DNA from: Actinophytocola glycyrrhizae
GTDB taxonomy: Bacteria; Actinomycetota; Actinomycetes; Mycobacteriales; Pseudonocardiaceae
Reading direction: 5' to 3'
Assembly (NCBI RefSeq): GCF_042653545.1
Contig: NZ_JBHSIS010000007.1
Location: 186,001-250,000, forward strand
Length of the DNA stretch: 64,000 bases
The first letter of the stretch is position 1. The number at the start of each line of letters is the position of its first letter. The position numbers and the translations under genes are program-made. This document shows, piece by piece, positions 50,188-59,829 of the stretch. Below the pieces are notes generated by a model. It saw nothing but the letters and a program-made list of their open reading frames with translations, was not told the origin of the DNA and searched no databases.

Positions 50188-52245
50188 GTGACGATCGCCG
50201 CCAGCCCGTTGTCACCGAGCACCGGCACCGTCGACACACACTGCCCCTACTGCGCGCTCCAGTGCGGGATGCGGATGACGGGCACCGGGATCCAGCCCCG
50301 CGACTTCCCCACGAACCGGGGTGGTCTGTGCCAGAAGGGCTGGACCGCATCGACCCTGCTCGACTCGCCGGGCAGGCTCACGTCCCCACTGGTCAGGGTG
50401 GACGGTGAGCTGCGGCCGGCGAGCTGGGACCACGCGCTCGACCTCGTCGCGAACCGCGTCATCGACCTGCAGGCAAGACACGGCCGCGACGCCGTCGCGG
50501 TGTTCGGCGGCGGCGGGCTCACCAACGAGAAGGCCTACCTGCTCGGCAAGTTCGCCCGCGTCGCGCTCGGCACCGCACAGATCGACTACAACGGACGGTT
50601 CTGCATGTCCTCTGCCGCGGCGGCCGGGACGCGTGCGTTCGGGATGGACCGCGGGCTGCCCTTCCCCGTCGCGGACCTGCGTGCCGCGGACGCGGTGCTG
50701 CTGGTCGGCGGCAACCCGGCCGAGACGATGCCGCCGTTCGTGCAGCACCTGCGGGGTGCCGAGCTGATCGTGGTCGACCCGCGCCGGTCGGCCACCGCGG
50801 AGCTGGCGACCCTGCACCTGGCGCCCGCGCCGGGCACCGACCTCGCGCTCGCGCTCGGCATCCTGCACGCCGTGGTCGCCGACGGCCACCTGAACCACGA
50901 CTACCTCACCACCCGCACCACCGGCTTCGACGACGTGTGGCGGGTGGCGGCCGCGTGGTGGCCGGAGCGGGTCGAGCGGGTGACCGGGGTCGCCGCCGCC
51001 GACCAGCGGGCCGCCGCCGCGATGCTGGCCGCCGCGGGCAACGCCTACGTGCTGACCGGACGGGGGACCGAGCAGCACGCACGCGGCGCGGACACCGTCA
51101 GCGCCTGGATCAACCTCGCGCTCGCGCTGGGACTGCCCGGCACACCGGGGTCGGGTTTCGGCTGCCTCACCGGGCAGGGCAACGGGCAGGGCGGCCGCGA
51201 GCACGGGCAGAAGGCCGACCAGCTCCCCGGTTACCGCAAGCTCGACGACCCGGCCGCCCGCGCGCACGTCGCGGCGGTGTGGGGGGTCGACCCGGACTCG
51301 CTGCCCGGTCCCGGCCGGTCGGCCTACGAGCTGCTCGACTCCGCACCGAAGGGGCTGCTGGTGTTCGGCAGCAACGTGCTCGTGTCCGCGCCGCACGCAT
51401 CGCGGATCGCGGGCCGGCTGTCCGAGGTGGACCTGCTGGTGGTCGCGGACGTCGTGCTGTCCGAGACCGCGGCGGTCGCGGACGTGGTCCTGCCGGTCAC
51501 GCAGTGGGCCGAGGAGGACGGCACGATGACCAACCTCGAGGGCCGGGTCCTGTTGCGGCGCAGGGCGGTCACCGCCCCGTCCGGGGTGCGGACCGACCTC
51601 GCGGTGCTGCGCGGGCTCGCGACCAGGCTCGGGCAGCCGGCGGACCGGTTCCCCGACGACGCGGAGCGCGTGTTCGACGAGCTGGCGCGCGCGTCCGCGG
51701 GCGGGGTCGCCGACTACGCGGGGATCTCCTACGACCGGTTGCGGGACGGGGCGGCACTGCACTGGCCCGTGCCGTCGGCCGACCACCCCGGCACCCCGCG
51801 TGCCTTCCTCGACGGGTTCGCCTTCCCCGACGGGCGCGCCCGGTTCGTCGCGGTCGACCACAGTGGACCCGCGGAACCACCCGACGACGAGTTCCCCCTG
51901 CAGGCCACCACGGGCCGGGTGCTGGCGCACTACCAGTCCGGCGCGCAGACCCGGCTGGTGCCCGAGCTGATGGCGGCCGTGCCCGAGGCGTACGTGGAGG
52001 TGCACCCGGACACCGCGACCAGGGCCGGGGTCGCGGACGGCGACCTCGCCGACGTCACCTCCCGGCGCGGCACGGTCCGGGCGCGGGTGCGGTACGTGCC
52101 GTCGATCCGCGTCGACCTCGTGTTCCTGCCGTTCCACTTCCCCGGCGCCGCGCGGGCGAACCTGCTCACCAACCCCGCGCTGGACCCGACCAGCCGCATG
52201 CCCGAGTTCAAGGTGTGCGCCGTGCGACTGGAGGCCGTCACATGA
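50188..52245 (+). CDS. nasA: Assimilatory nitrate reductase catalytic subunit (molybdopterin)
   Basis: A 685-residue Mo-bisMGD enzyme. The N-terminal [4Fe-4S] ligands are in HCPYCALQCGM near 18-28 and GLCQKGW near 47; NGRFCMSSAAAAG near 135 carries the likely Mo-binding Cys. Further Mo-cofactor strands include VLLVGGNPAETMPP, GRGTEQHARG and TQWAEEDGTMTNLEGRV. It reduces nitrate to nitrite in the cytoplasm. GTG 50188 has GAGGAGG 7 bases upstream. Its stop overlaps the electron-transfer flavoprotein ATG (52242-52245). The first gene of a seven-gene nitrate-assimilation and siroheme operon. Confidence 0.92.
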   Translation: MTIAASPLSPSTGTVDTHCPYCALQCGMRMTGTGIQPRDFPTNRGGLCQKGWTASTLLDSPGRLTSPLVRVDGELRPASWDHALDLVANRVIDLQARHGRDAVAVFGGGGLTNEKAYLLGKFARVALGTAQIDYNGRFCMSSAAAAGTRAFGMDRGLPFPVADLRAADAVLLVGGNPAETMPPFVQHLRGAELIVVDPRRSATAELATLHLAPAPGTDLALALGILHAVVADGHLNHDYLTTRTTGFDDVWRVAAAWWPERVERVTGVAAADQRAAAAMLAAAGNAYVLTGRGTEQHARGADTVSAWINLALALGLPGTPGSGFGCLTGQGNGQGGREHGQKADQLPGYRKLDDPAARAHVAAVWGVDPDSLPGPGRSAYELLDSAPKGLLVFGSNVLVSAPHASRIAGRLSEVDLLVVADVVLSETAAVADVVLPVTQWAEEDGTMTNLEGRVLLRRRAVTAPSGVRTDLAVLRGLATRLGQPADRFPDDAERVFDELARASAGGVADYAGISYDRLRDGAALHWPVPSADHPGTPRAFLDGFAFPDGRARFVAVDHSGPAEPPDDEFPLQATTGRVLAHYQSGAQTRLVPELMAAVPEAYVEVHPDTATRAGVADGDLADVTSRRGTVRARVRYVPSIRVDLVFLPFHFPGAARANLLTNPALDPTSRMPEFKVCAVRLEAVT

Positions 52246-53684
52246 GGCGCATCGTCATCGTCGGGTACGGCATGGCCGGGGCCCGGCTCGCGGAGGAGAT
52301 CCGCGGGCGGGACACCGAGAACGGCACCGTGACCGTCCTCGGCGCCGAACGGCACCCCGCGTACAACCGGATCCTGCTGTCCAGTGTGGTCGGTGGCGGC
52401 ATGACCCCGGAGATGGTCCGCCTCCACGACGAGGGGTGGGCCGCCAGGCACGACGTCGACCTGCGGCTCGGCACCACCGTCACCGGCATCGACCGCGCGG
52501 CAAGAACGGTGGCGCTCGACGACGGGTCCGCCGTGGACTACGACGCGCTGGTGCTCGCCACCGGCAGCCGCCCGTGGCTCCCGCCCACCGAGGGCCTCGT
52601 CGTCGACGGGGCACCCGCGCCGGGCGCGGTCGCGTTCCGCACCCTCGACGACTGCGAGCAGATCGTCGCCGCGTCCAGGCCCGGCGCGCCGGTCGCGGTC
52701 GTCGGCGGCGGGCTGCTGGGGCTCGAGGCCGCGCGGGGCCTCGCGAGCCGGGGCAACCTCGTCACCGTCGTGCACCCGGTCGGGCACCTGATGGAACGCC
52801 AGCTCGACCCCGGCGCGGGCGCGGTCCTCGCGGCCCGGCTCGCCACGCTGGGCATCGAGGTACGGCTGGGTGTGAAGGCCGCCAGGTTCGTGCCGGGCGA
52901 CGGCCTCAAGCTCGACGACGGCACCCACGTGGCCGCCGACCTCGTCGTCGTGTCCGCCGGGGTCGTCCCCGAGACCGGGCTCGCCCGCGACGCCGGGCTG
53001 ACCGTCGAACGCGGTGTCGTCGTCGACGACCTGTTGCGCACCGACGACTTCCGGGTCCACGCCATCGGCGACTGCGCACAGCACCCCGGCACGGTCGCCG
53101 GGCTCGTGCAGCCCGCGTGGGAGCAGGCCGCCGTGCTCGCCGATCTGCTCACCGGCGCGAACCCGGCAGCCCGCTACCGCGGCACGCCCGTCGTGACCCG
53201 GCTGAAGGCCAAGGACGTCGACCTCGCCGCGCTCGGCGACGTGCACGCCGGGCTGGACAGCGCCGAGGCCGAGGTGCTGTGCCTGTCCGACCCGGTGGGC
53301 GGCCGGTACGCCAAGCTCGTCCTGCGCGACGACCGCGTGACCGGCGCCATCCTGCTCGGCGCGCCGGACGCGGCCGCCGCGATCACACAGCTGTACGACC
53401 GGGGGATCCCCGCGCCGTCCGACCGACTCGCGCTGCTGCTCGGCCGCGCACTCCCACCGGGTGCCTCGGCCGCGCACAGCCCGGCAGACCTGCCCGCGGC
53501 GACAACGGTGTGCCGCTGCAACACCGTCAGCAAGAGCCAGCTGGTGAAGGCGTGGCGCGGCGGTGCCCGCGGCGTGGCCGGCCTCGCGCAGGCGACCCGC
53601 GCGACCACGGGCTGCGGCGGCTGCCGCGACACCGTCACCGCGTTCGCCGACTGGCTCGCCACCGCCGACGAAGGCACGGCCTGA
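52242..53684 (+). CDS. NasC-like FAD/NAD electron-transfer protein with BFD [2Fe-2S] domain
   Basis: A 480-residue NADH-flavoprotein. The FAD motif RIVIVGYGMAGARLAEE is at residues 3-19, the NAD motif VAVVGGGLLGLEAARG near 150 and AIGDCAQHPG near 270. The C-terminal ~60 residues form a BFD-like [2Fe-2S] domain (VCRCNTVSKSQL, TTGCGGC). This layout is that of the nitrate-reductase electron-transfer subunit, so it should pass NADH electrons to NasA. It is also homologous to the N-terminal part of NirB downstream. The gene overlaps nasA by 4 bp. Confidence 0.88.
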   Translation: MRRIVIVGYGMAGARLAEEIRGRDTENGTVTVLGAERHPAYNRILLSSVVGGGMTPEMVRLHDEGWAARHDVDLRLGTTVTGIDRAARTVALDDGSAVDYDALVLATGSRPWLPPTEGLVVDGAPAPGAVAFRTLDDCEQIVAASRPGAPVAVVGGGLLGLEAARGLASRGNLVTVVHPVGHLMERQLDPGAGAVLAARLATLGIEVRLGVKAARFVPGDGLKLDDGTHVAADLVVVSAGVVPETGLARDAGLTVERGVVVDDLLRTDDFRVHAIGDCAQHPGTVAGLVQPAWEQAAVLADLLTGANPAARYRGTPVVTRLKAKDVDLAALGDVHAGLDSAEAEVLCLSDPVGGRYAKLVLRDDRVTGAILLGAPDAAAAITQLYDRGIPAPSDRLALLLGRALPPGASAAHSPADLPAATTVCRCNTVSKSQLVKAWRGGARGVAGLAQATRATTGCGGCRDTVTAFADWLATADEGTA

Positions 53685-53727
53685 GCCCACCCCGGCCGCC
53701 GCCAGAAGCTCCCGAGGAGACCGCGAC

Positions 53728-55257
53728 TTGACCGCCACGATCGAACCCTCGACGACCACCACCGTCACCCGCCGCAAGGGCCGCTGGATCGACGACTGGG
53801 ACCCCGACGACGAACGGTTCTGGGAGGCAACGGGCAAACGGATCGCACGCAAGAACCTGGTCTTCTCGATCTTCGCCGAGCACCTCGGGTTCGCCATCTG
53901 GGTGCTGTGGTCGGTGGTCGTGATCAACCTGGCGAACGCCGGGCTGCCCATGACGCTGTCGGAGACGTTCTGGCTGACCGCCATGCCGAACCTCATCGGG
54001 GCGGCGCTGCGCATCCCGTACACCTTCGCCGTGCCGCGCTTCGGCGGTCGACTGTGGACGGTGATCAGCGCGAGCCTGCTGCTGCTCCCGTCGCTGCTGC
54101 TCGCGGTCGTGGTGCCCAGCGGGTGGCTCGCGAGCCAGCCCCACGACACCCAGTTCTGGGTGCTGCTGGCGTGCGCGGCCACCGCGGGTGCCGGCGGCGG
54201 CAACTTCTCCTCGTCGATGGCGAACATCTCGTTCTTCTACCCGGAACGCAGGAAGGGCTTCGCGCTCGGGCTGAACGCGGCGGGCGGCAACCTCGGGGTC
54301 GCCGTGGTGCAGCTGGTCGTGCCGCTCGTGGTGATCATCGGGGTGCCCGCCGCGGCGGCGCGGCTGCCGCGGCACGAGGTGCACCTCGCGTACGCCGGGC
54401 TGATCTGGATCCCGTTCGTGGTGGTCGCGGCGCTGTGCGCGTGGCTGTTCATGGACAGCATCACCCACGCCAGGGCCGACACGAGGTCCTATGTGTCCGC
54501 GCTGCGGCACGGGCAGACGTGGATCATGTCGATCCTCTACATCGGCACGTTCGGCTCGTTCATCGGCTACTCGTTCGCGCTGCCGCTCGTCATCAAGAAC
54601 ACCTTCCCCGAGTTCCTCGCACAGAACCCGTTCATCGCCACCTATCTCGCGGGCCTCGGGTTCGTCGGCGCGCTGATCGGCTCGGTCGCCCGCCCGTTCG
54701 GCGGCTGGCTGTCCGACCGCGTCGGCGGCGCGCGGGTGACGCTGTGGTGCTTCGTCGGCATGGGCGTGTTCACCGCGCTCGCCATCGTCGGCGTGAACGC
54801 GCACAGCTTCGCGTTGTTCTTCTCCTCCTACATGGTGATCTTCCTGCTCTCGGGTGCCGGCAACGGCTCCACGTACCGGATGATCCCGGTGATCTTCGGT
54901 GAGCTGGGCCGCAAGGAGGTCGCGGAGAAGGGCCTCGACAAGGCGGTGACCGCGTTGCGGTACAAGCGGCAGGCCGCCGCGGTGATCGGCATCGCCGGGG
55001 CGGTCGGCGCGTTCGGCGGGTTCCTGATCCAGCTGATCTTCCGGCAGGCGAGCCTCGGGGTCACCGCGAAGGTGACGGCCGCGCAGACCCTCGCCGAGAA
55101 GCAGGCGGTGGCGGCGGCCAATGACGACTGGTCGACCTCGGCGCTGTACGTGTTCCTCGCCGCCTACGTCGTCTTCGCGTTCATGACCTGGTTCTACTAC
55201 CTGCGCAGGAGCTTCGCGGTCGCCCGCGTCCCGAGCCTCGCGCACGCGGGGGTGTGA
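53728..55257 (+). CDS. narK: NarK-type nitrate/nitrite MFS transporter
   Basis: A 509-residue twelve-helix MFS transporter with a ~35-residue polar N-terminus. The nitrate signature glycine-rich helices AGAGGGNFSSSMANISFFYPERRKGFALGLNAAGGNLG (helix 5) and SGAGNGSTYRMIPVIF (helix 11) are present. It imports nitrate or exports nitrite. A TTG start at 53728 is used because GAGGAG lies 8 bases upstream and no ATG or GTG is suitable. It sits between the flavoprotein and nirB genes in the operon, 3 bp before nirB. Confidence 0.91.
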   Translation: MTATIEPSTTTTVTRRKGRWIDDWDPDDERFWEATGKRIARKNLVFSIFAEHLGFAIWVLWSVVVINLANAGLPMTLSETFWLTAMPNLIGAALRIPYTFAVPRFGGRLWTVISASLLLLPSLLLAVVVPSGWLASQPHDTQFWVLLACAATAGAGGGNFSSSMANISFFYPERRKGFALGLNAAGGNLGVAVVQLVVPLVVIIGVPAAAARLPRHEVHLAYAGLIWIPFVVVAALCAWLFMDSITHARADTRSYVSALRHGQTWIMSILYIGTFGSFIGYSFALPLVIKNTFPEFLAQNPFIATYLAGLGFVGALIGSVARPFGGWLSDRVGGARVTLWCFVGMGVFTALAIVGVNAHSFALFFSSYMVIFLLSGAGNGSTYRMIPVIFGELGRKEVAEKGLDKAVTALRYKRQAAAVIGIAGAVGAFGGFLIQLIFRQASLGVTAKVTAAQTLAEKQAVAAANDDWSTSALYVFLAAYVVFAFMTWFYYLRRSFAVARVPSLAHAGV

Positions 55258-55260
55258 CTC

Positions 55261-57759
55261 ATGCCGAGAACACTTGTGGTGGCTGGCAACGGACCCGTCG
55301 GGCACCGGCTCGTGGAGTCGTTGCGCGAGAAGGACGTCACGGGTGAGTGGCGGGTGGAGGTGTTCGCCGAGGAGTCCCGGCCCGCCTACGACCGGGTCGC
55401 CCTCACGTCCTACGTGGACACCTGGGATCCACTGGCACTCCAGCTCGACGGCGCCACCCACGACGGCGACGAGCTGGTGGGCCTGCACCTCGGCGACCCG
55501 GTCGTGGGCATCGACCGGGCGGCGAAGGAGGTCACCACGCGCAGTGGCGCCACCGTGGCCTACGACGCGCTGGTGCTCGCCACCGGCTCCTACCCGTTCG
55601 TGCCGCCGGTGCCCGGCCACGACCTGCCCGGCTGTCACGTCTACCGCACCATCGAGGACCTCGACGCGATCCGCGCCGACGCGGAGAAGGCCGCGCGTGG
55701 CCGCCGCGCCGCGCTGGTCGTCGGCGGTGGCCTGCTCGGACTGGAGGCCGCGAAGGCGTTGCGGGACATGGGACTGTCCCCGCACGTCGTCGAGCTGGCG
55801 CCGCGGCTGATGCCACTGCAGGTCGACGACGGCGGCGGCGGGTTGCTGCGCATGCTCATCGAACGGCTCGACGTGACCGTGCACCCCGGCACCGGCACCC
55901 AGTCCATCGAAGCCGACCGCGGCCGGCTGCTCGCCAGGCTCGGCAACGGTACCGAACTCGACGTCGACCTCGTCGTGTTCTCTGCCGGTGTGCGGCCCCG
56001 CGACGAGCTGGCCCGCGCGGCCGGACTCGACGTCGGGGCGCGCGGCGGTGTCGCGGTCGGCAGCGACTGCGCCACCAGCGACCAGGCCATCTACGCGATC
56101 GGCGAGTGCGCGTGTGTCGATGGCGTCGTGTACGGGCTCGTCGCGCCGGGCAACGCGATGGCCGAGGTGGTCGCCGACCGGCTGCTCGGCGGGCAGGCCG
56201 CGTTCGAGAGCGGTGACACCTCGACCAGGCTGAAGCTGCTCGGCGTGGACGTCGCCAGCTTCGGCGACGCGCACGCGACGACCGAGGGCGCGCTCGAGGT
56301 CGTGTTCAACGACGCGGTCGCGGGCACCTACAAGAAGCTCGTGGTCTCCGACGACGCGAAGACGCTGCTCGGCGGCGTGCTCGTCGGCGACGCGGCGCAG
56401 TACCCGCTGCTGCGCCCGCTGGTCGGCCGCGACCTGCCCGGTGATCCGGCCGCCATGATCGCCCCGGCCGGCGCCGCCGCCGTCGGGATCGGTGCGCTGC
56501 CCGACGAGGCGCAGGTCTGCTCGTGCAACGCCGTCACGAAAGGCGCGATCCACGGCGCCATCACCGAGGGCTGCGCGGACGTGCCGGCGCTCAAGGCGTG
56601 CACCAGGGCGGGCACGACGTGCGGCTCGTGCGTGCCGATGCTCAGGCAGCTCCTGGCCGCCGCGGGTGTCGAGCAGTCCACCGCGCTGTGCGAGCACTTC
56701 ACCAGGAAGCGGTCCGAGCTGTTCGAGATCCTGCGGTCCACCGGCATCCGCACGTTCAGCGAGCTCGTCTCCCGCTACGGCACCGGGACCGGCTGCGACG
56801 TCTGCAAACCCGCGGTCGCGTCGATGCTCGCGTCGCTCGGCAACGGGCACGTGCTCGACGGTGAACAGGCCGCGCTGCAGGACACAGGCGACCACTTCCT
56901 CGCGAACATGCAGCGCAACGGCACCTACTCGGTCGTACCGCGCATCCCCGGCGGCGAGATCACACCGGAGAAGCTGATGGTGATCGCACAGGTGGCGCAG
57001 GACTTCGGGCTGTACACCAAGATCACCGGGGGGCAGCGGATCGACCTGTTCGGCGCGACCGTCGACCAGCTGCCGCGGATCTGGCGGCGGCTCGTCGACG
57101 CCGGGTTCGAGTCCGGGCACGCCTACGGCAAGGCGCTGCGGACGGTGAAGTCGTGCGTCGGCGACACGTGGTGCCGCTACGGCGTGCAGGACTCGGTGCG
57201 GCTCGCGATCGAGCTGGAGCTGCGGTACCGGGGCCTGCGGGCCCCGCACAAGATCAAGGCGGCGGTGTCCGGTTGTGCGCGGGAGTGCGCGGAGGCGCGG
57301 TCGAAGGACTTCGGCGTGATCGCCACCGAGCACGGCTGGAACCTCTACGTCGGCGGCAACGGCGGGTTCACGCCGAGGCACGCGGAGCTGTTCGTGTCCG
57401 ACGTGCCCACGGCGGACCTGTTCACCTACATCGACCGGTTCCTGATGTTCTACGTGCGCACGGCCGACCGGCTCCAGCGCACGGCCGCCTGGCTCGAGTC
57501 CCTCGACGGCGGTGTCGACCACCTGCGGGAGGTGATCGTGGACGACAGCCTCGGCATCTGCGATGACCTCGACGCGGCGATGGCCAAGCACGTCGGGTCG
57601 TACGCGGACGAATGGGCCGGTGTGCTCGGCGACCCGGCGAAGCTGGCCCGGTTCACGTCGTTCGTGAACGCGCCGGACACCCCGGACCCGACGATCTCGT
57701 TCCGCGAGGAGCGTGGCCAGCCGGTCCCGCTCGGTCTGCCGGTGGCGGTGACCAGGTGA
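55261..57759 (+). CDS. nirB: Nitrite reductase [NAD(P)H] large subunit
   Basis: An 832-residue enzyme: FAD domain VAGNGPVGHRLVESL at the N-terminus, NAD domain ALVVGGGLLGLEAAK near 155, BFD [2Fe-2S] region QVCSCNAVTKGAI and TTCGSC near 420-455, then sulfite/nitrite-reductase domains. Siroheme-[4Fe-4S] ligands are seen as CVGDTWC near 634 and GCAREC near 672 (CX5C and CX3C). It reduces nitrite to ammonium using NADH. The siroheme supply genes follow directly. The stop overlaps the nirD GTG. Confidence 0.94.
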   Translation: MPRTLVVAGNGPVGHRLVESLREKDVTGEWRVEVFAEESRPAYDRVALTSYVDTWDPLALQLDGATHDGDELVGLHLGDPVVGIDRAAKEVTTRSGATVAYDALVLATGSYPFVPPVPGHDLPGCHVYRTIEDLDAIRADAEKAARGRRAALVVGGGLLGLEAAKALRDMGLSPHVVELAPRLMPLQVDDGGGGLLRMLIERLDVTVHPGTGTQSIEADRGRLLARLGNGTELDVDLVVFSAGVRPRDELARAAGLDVGARGGVAVGSDCATSDQAIYAIGECACVDGVVYGLVAPGNAMAEVVADRLLGGQAAFESGDTSTRLKLLGVDVASFGDAHATTEGALEVVFNDAVAGTYKKLVVSDDAKTLLGGVLVGDAAQYPLLRPLVGRDLPGDPAAMIAPAGAAAVGIGALPDEAQVCSCNAVTKGAIHGAITEGCADVPALKACTRAGTTCGSCVPMLRQLLAAAGVEQSTALCEHFTRKRSELFEILRSTGIRTFSELVSRYGTGTGCDVCKPAVASMLASLGNGHVLDGEQAALQDTGDHFLANMQRNGTYSVVPRIPGGEITPEKLMVIAQVAQDFGLYTKITGGQRIDLFGATVDQLPRIWRRLVDAGFESGHAYGKALRTVKSCVGDTWCRYGVQDSVRLAIELELRYRGLRAPHKIKAAVSGCARECAEARSKDFGVIATEHGWNLYVGGNGGFTPRHAELFVSDVPTADLFTYIDRFLMFYVRTADRLQRTAAWLESLDGGVDHLREVIVDDSLGICDDLDAAMAKHVGSYADEWAGVLGDPAKLARFTSFVNAPDTPDPTISFREERGQPVPLGLPVAVTR

Positions 57760-58094
57760 CCGCGCTGGAGGTGTGGACGCCGGTCTGTGCGCTGACCGCG
57801 CTGATCCCCGGCAGAGGGGTGGCCGCGCTGCTGGCGAACGACGAGCAGGTGGCGATCTTCCTGACCGCCGACGGCACCGTGCACGCGCTGTCCAACGTGG
57901 ACCCGTTCAGCGGCGCCGCGGTGCTCTCGCGCGGCCTCGTCGGCGACCTCGGCGGGGTGCCGGTCGTGGCCTCACCCATGCACAAGCAGCACTTCGACCT
58001 GACCACCGGATCCTGTGTGGACGACCCGGCGGTCTCGGTCGCGGTGTACCCGGTGCGGGTCGAGGGCGGCACCATCCTGGTCGGCCGCCCGTGA
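57756..58094 (+). CDS. nirD: Nitrite reductase small subunit
   Basis: A 112-residue Rieske-like small subunit without iron-sulfur ligand residues, as normal for NirD. Segments WTPVCALTALIPGRGVAALLANDEQVAIFLT and FSGAAVLSRGLVGDLGGVPVVASPMHKQHFDLTTGSC match the family. It pairs with NirB. GTG 57756 overlaps the nirB stop, and its own stop overlaps the next GTG at 58091, so translation is coupled along the operon. Confidence 0.92.
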   Translation: MTALEVWTPVCALTALIPGRGVAALLANDEQVAIFLTADGTVHALSNVDPFSGAAVLSRGLVGDLGGVPVVASPMHKQHFDLTTGSCVDDPAVSVAVYPVRVEGGTILVGRP

Positions 58095-59209
58095 CCGCCC
58101 CGCTGGCCGGCTACACGGTGGGTGTCACCGCCGCCCGCCGCGCCGACGAGCTGGGCGCACTGCTCGCGCGCAGGGGTGCTGCCGTCCTGTTCGGACCGGC
58201 GATCCGGCTCATCCCGCTCGCCGACGACGAGGACCTGCTGCTGCGGACACGGGCCGTCATCGACGTGCCGCCGGACTTCGTGGTCGCCACCACCGGCATC
58301 GGGTTCCGCGGCTGGGTGGAGGCCGCCGAGGGCTGGGGACTCGGCGAGGGCCTCCTGGCCGCGCTCGGCAAGGCGACGGTCCTGACCCGCGGCCCGAAGG
58401 CGAAGGGCGCGGTGCGCGCGGCCGGACTGGTCGAGGCGTGGGCGCCGGTGTCGGAGGGCAGTGCGGAGCTGCTGGAGCACCTGCTGGCGGCCGGTGTGGC
58501 GGGGAAGCGGATCGCGGTGCAGCTGCACGGGGAACCGTTGCGGGACTTCGTCGACGTGCTGCGCGGCGCGGGCGCCGAGGTGGTGGAGGTGCCGGTGTAC
58601 CGGTGGACCGGGCCTGCCGACCCGGCGCCACTGTCGCGCCTGCTCGACGCGCTGGTGGCGGGTCAGGTGGACGCGCTGACGTTCACCAGCGCCCCCGCCG
58701 CGGCGAGCGTCCTGCGGACCGCGGCCGAGGAGGACCGGCTCGAACCGGTGCTGGACGCGCTGCGGTACCGGGTGCTCGTGGTGTGCGTCGGGCCGATCAC
58801 GGCCAGCCCGCTCGCCCGCGTCGGGGTGCCGGTGATCCAGCCCGCGCGGGCCCGGATCGGTGCGCTGGTGCGGGAGCTGGCGGTGGCGCTGCCCGCGCGG
58901 GCGACGCGGGTGAAGGTCGGCCGGTGCGAGCTGGAGCTGCGCGGGCAGGCGGTGCTGGTGGACGACGAGCTGCGGCCGGTGCCGCCGGCGCCGATGGCGG
59001 TGCTGCGCGCGCTGGCCGAGCACCCCGGCCGGGTGCTGTCGCGACGGGTGCTCGCCGGGGTGCTGCGCAGGCACTCGGGCCGGGAGGACACAGTGGACGT
59101 GCACGCGGTCGAGACGGCGGTGGGGCGCCTGCGTGCCGCGCTGGGCACCCCGAACCTGGTGACGACGGTCGTGAAGCGCGGCTACCGGTTGGCCTTGGAG
59201 CCCTCGTGA
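58091..59209 (+). CDS. hemD: Uroporphyrinogen-III synthase fused to a winged-helix domain
   Basis: A 372-residue fusion. Residues 1-265 are a HemD-like uroporphyrinogen-III synthase (GYTVGVTAARRADELGALLARRGAAVLFGPAI, TFTSAPAAASVL, CVGPITASPLARVGV). Residues ~280-372 form an OmpR-type winged helix (PAPMAVLRALAEHPGRVLSRRVLAGVLR, VDVHAVETAVGRLRAALG, TTVVKRGYRLAL) with no receiver domain. HemD closes the tetrapyrrole ring on the way to siroheme for NirB. This fusion is known in actinobacteria beside nirBD. The DNA-binding part suggests it also regulates, perhaps this operon; unproven. Confidence 0.88.
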   Translation: MTAPLAGYTVGVTAARRADELGALLARRGAAVLFGPAIRLIPLADDEDLLLRTRAVIDVPPDFVVATTGIGFRGWVEAAEGWGLGEGLLAALGKATVLTRGPKAKGAVRAAGLVEAWAPVSEGSAELLEHLLAAGVAGKRIAVQLHGEPLRDFVDVLRGAGAEVVEVPVYRWTGPADPAPLSRLLDALVAGQVDALTFTSAPAAASVLRTAAEEDRLEPVLDALRYRVLVVCVGPITASPLARVGVPVIQPARARIGALVRELAVALPARATRVKVGRCELELRGQAVLVDDELRPVPPAPMAVLRALAEHPGRVLSRRVLAGVLRRHSGREDTVDVHAVETAVGRLRAALGTPNLVTTVVKRGYRLALEPS

Positions 59210-59829
59210 CCTGTGTGCTCGTTGCCCATGGGACCAGGGACCCGGCCGGCGCGGCGGTCGTCGACGCGCTCGCCGATCTCGTCCGGCGGCGCCTGTCCGA
59301 CGTGCGGGTCGCGTTCGCCGACGTCCGGGGGCCGAACGTCACCGACGTGCTCCGGGAATGCCCCGGCCCGGCGGTGGTCGTGCCCGCGTTCCTCGCCGCC
59401 GGGTACCACGTGCAGGTCGACCTCCCGGAGCAGATCGCCGCGGCCGGTGCGCCCGCGGTGCTCACCCCGCACCTGGGGCTCGACCTCGTGACCGTGGCGC
59501 GGCACCGGCTCGTCGAGGCCGGGTGGGTGCCTGGGCGGCCGGTCGTGCTCGCCGCGGCCGGGTCGTCGGACCGCCGTGCCCGTGCCGAGGTGTACCGCGC
59601 CGCCCGCAGGCTCGGCGCCGACCGGGTCGGGTTCGTCGCGACGGCGGAGCCCGCGCTCACCGACGTGCTCGAACCGGGCGCCGCCGTCGCGAGCTGGTTC
59701 CTCGCGCCCGGCCTCTTCCACCGGCGCGCCGTCGCGGCGGGGCGCGGAGGTGACCTCGGCGCCGCTCGGCGCGCACCCCGGGGTGGCCGAGCTGGTCGTC
59801 CGGCGCTACCGGCACGCAACGATTCGTGA
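59206..59829 (+). CDS. CbiX/SirB-type sirohydrochlorin chelatase, C-terminus frameshifted
   Basis: GTG 59206 overlaps the hemD stop. The chelatase pattern VLVAHGTRDPAGAAVVDAL (metal-binding His), VVVPAFLAAGYHVQVDLPEQI and LTPHLGLDLV near 100, and AAAGSSDRRARAEVYRAARRLG near 125 are clear. It inserts iron into sirohydrochlorin for NirB. After GLFHRRAVAAG, the frame becomes Arg-rich and stops at 59829. In the +1 frame the normal end GAEVTSAPLGAHPGVAELVVRRYRHA appears, reaching 59878. One extra G in the GGGG at 59739-59742 explains it. As written the protein has 207 residues with a wrong last ~28. Confidence 0.85.
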   Translation: MTCVLVAHGTRDPAGAAVVDALADLVRRRLSDVRVAFADVRGPNVTDVLRECPGPAVVVPAFLAAGYHVQVDLPEQIAAAGAPAVLTPHLGLDLVTVARHRLVEAGWVPGRPVVLAAAGSSDRRARAEVYRAARRLGADRVGFVATAEPALTDVLEPGAAVASWFLAPGLFHRRAVAAGRGGDLGAARRAPRGGRAGRPALPARNDS

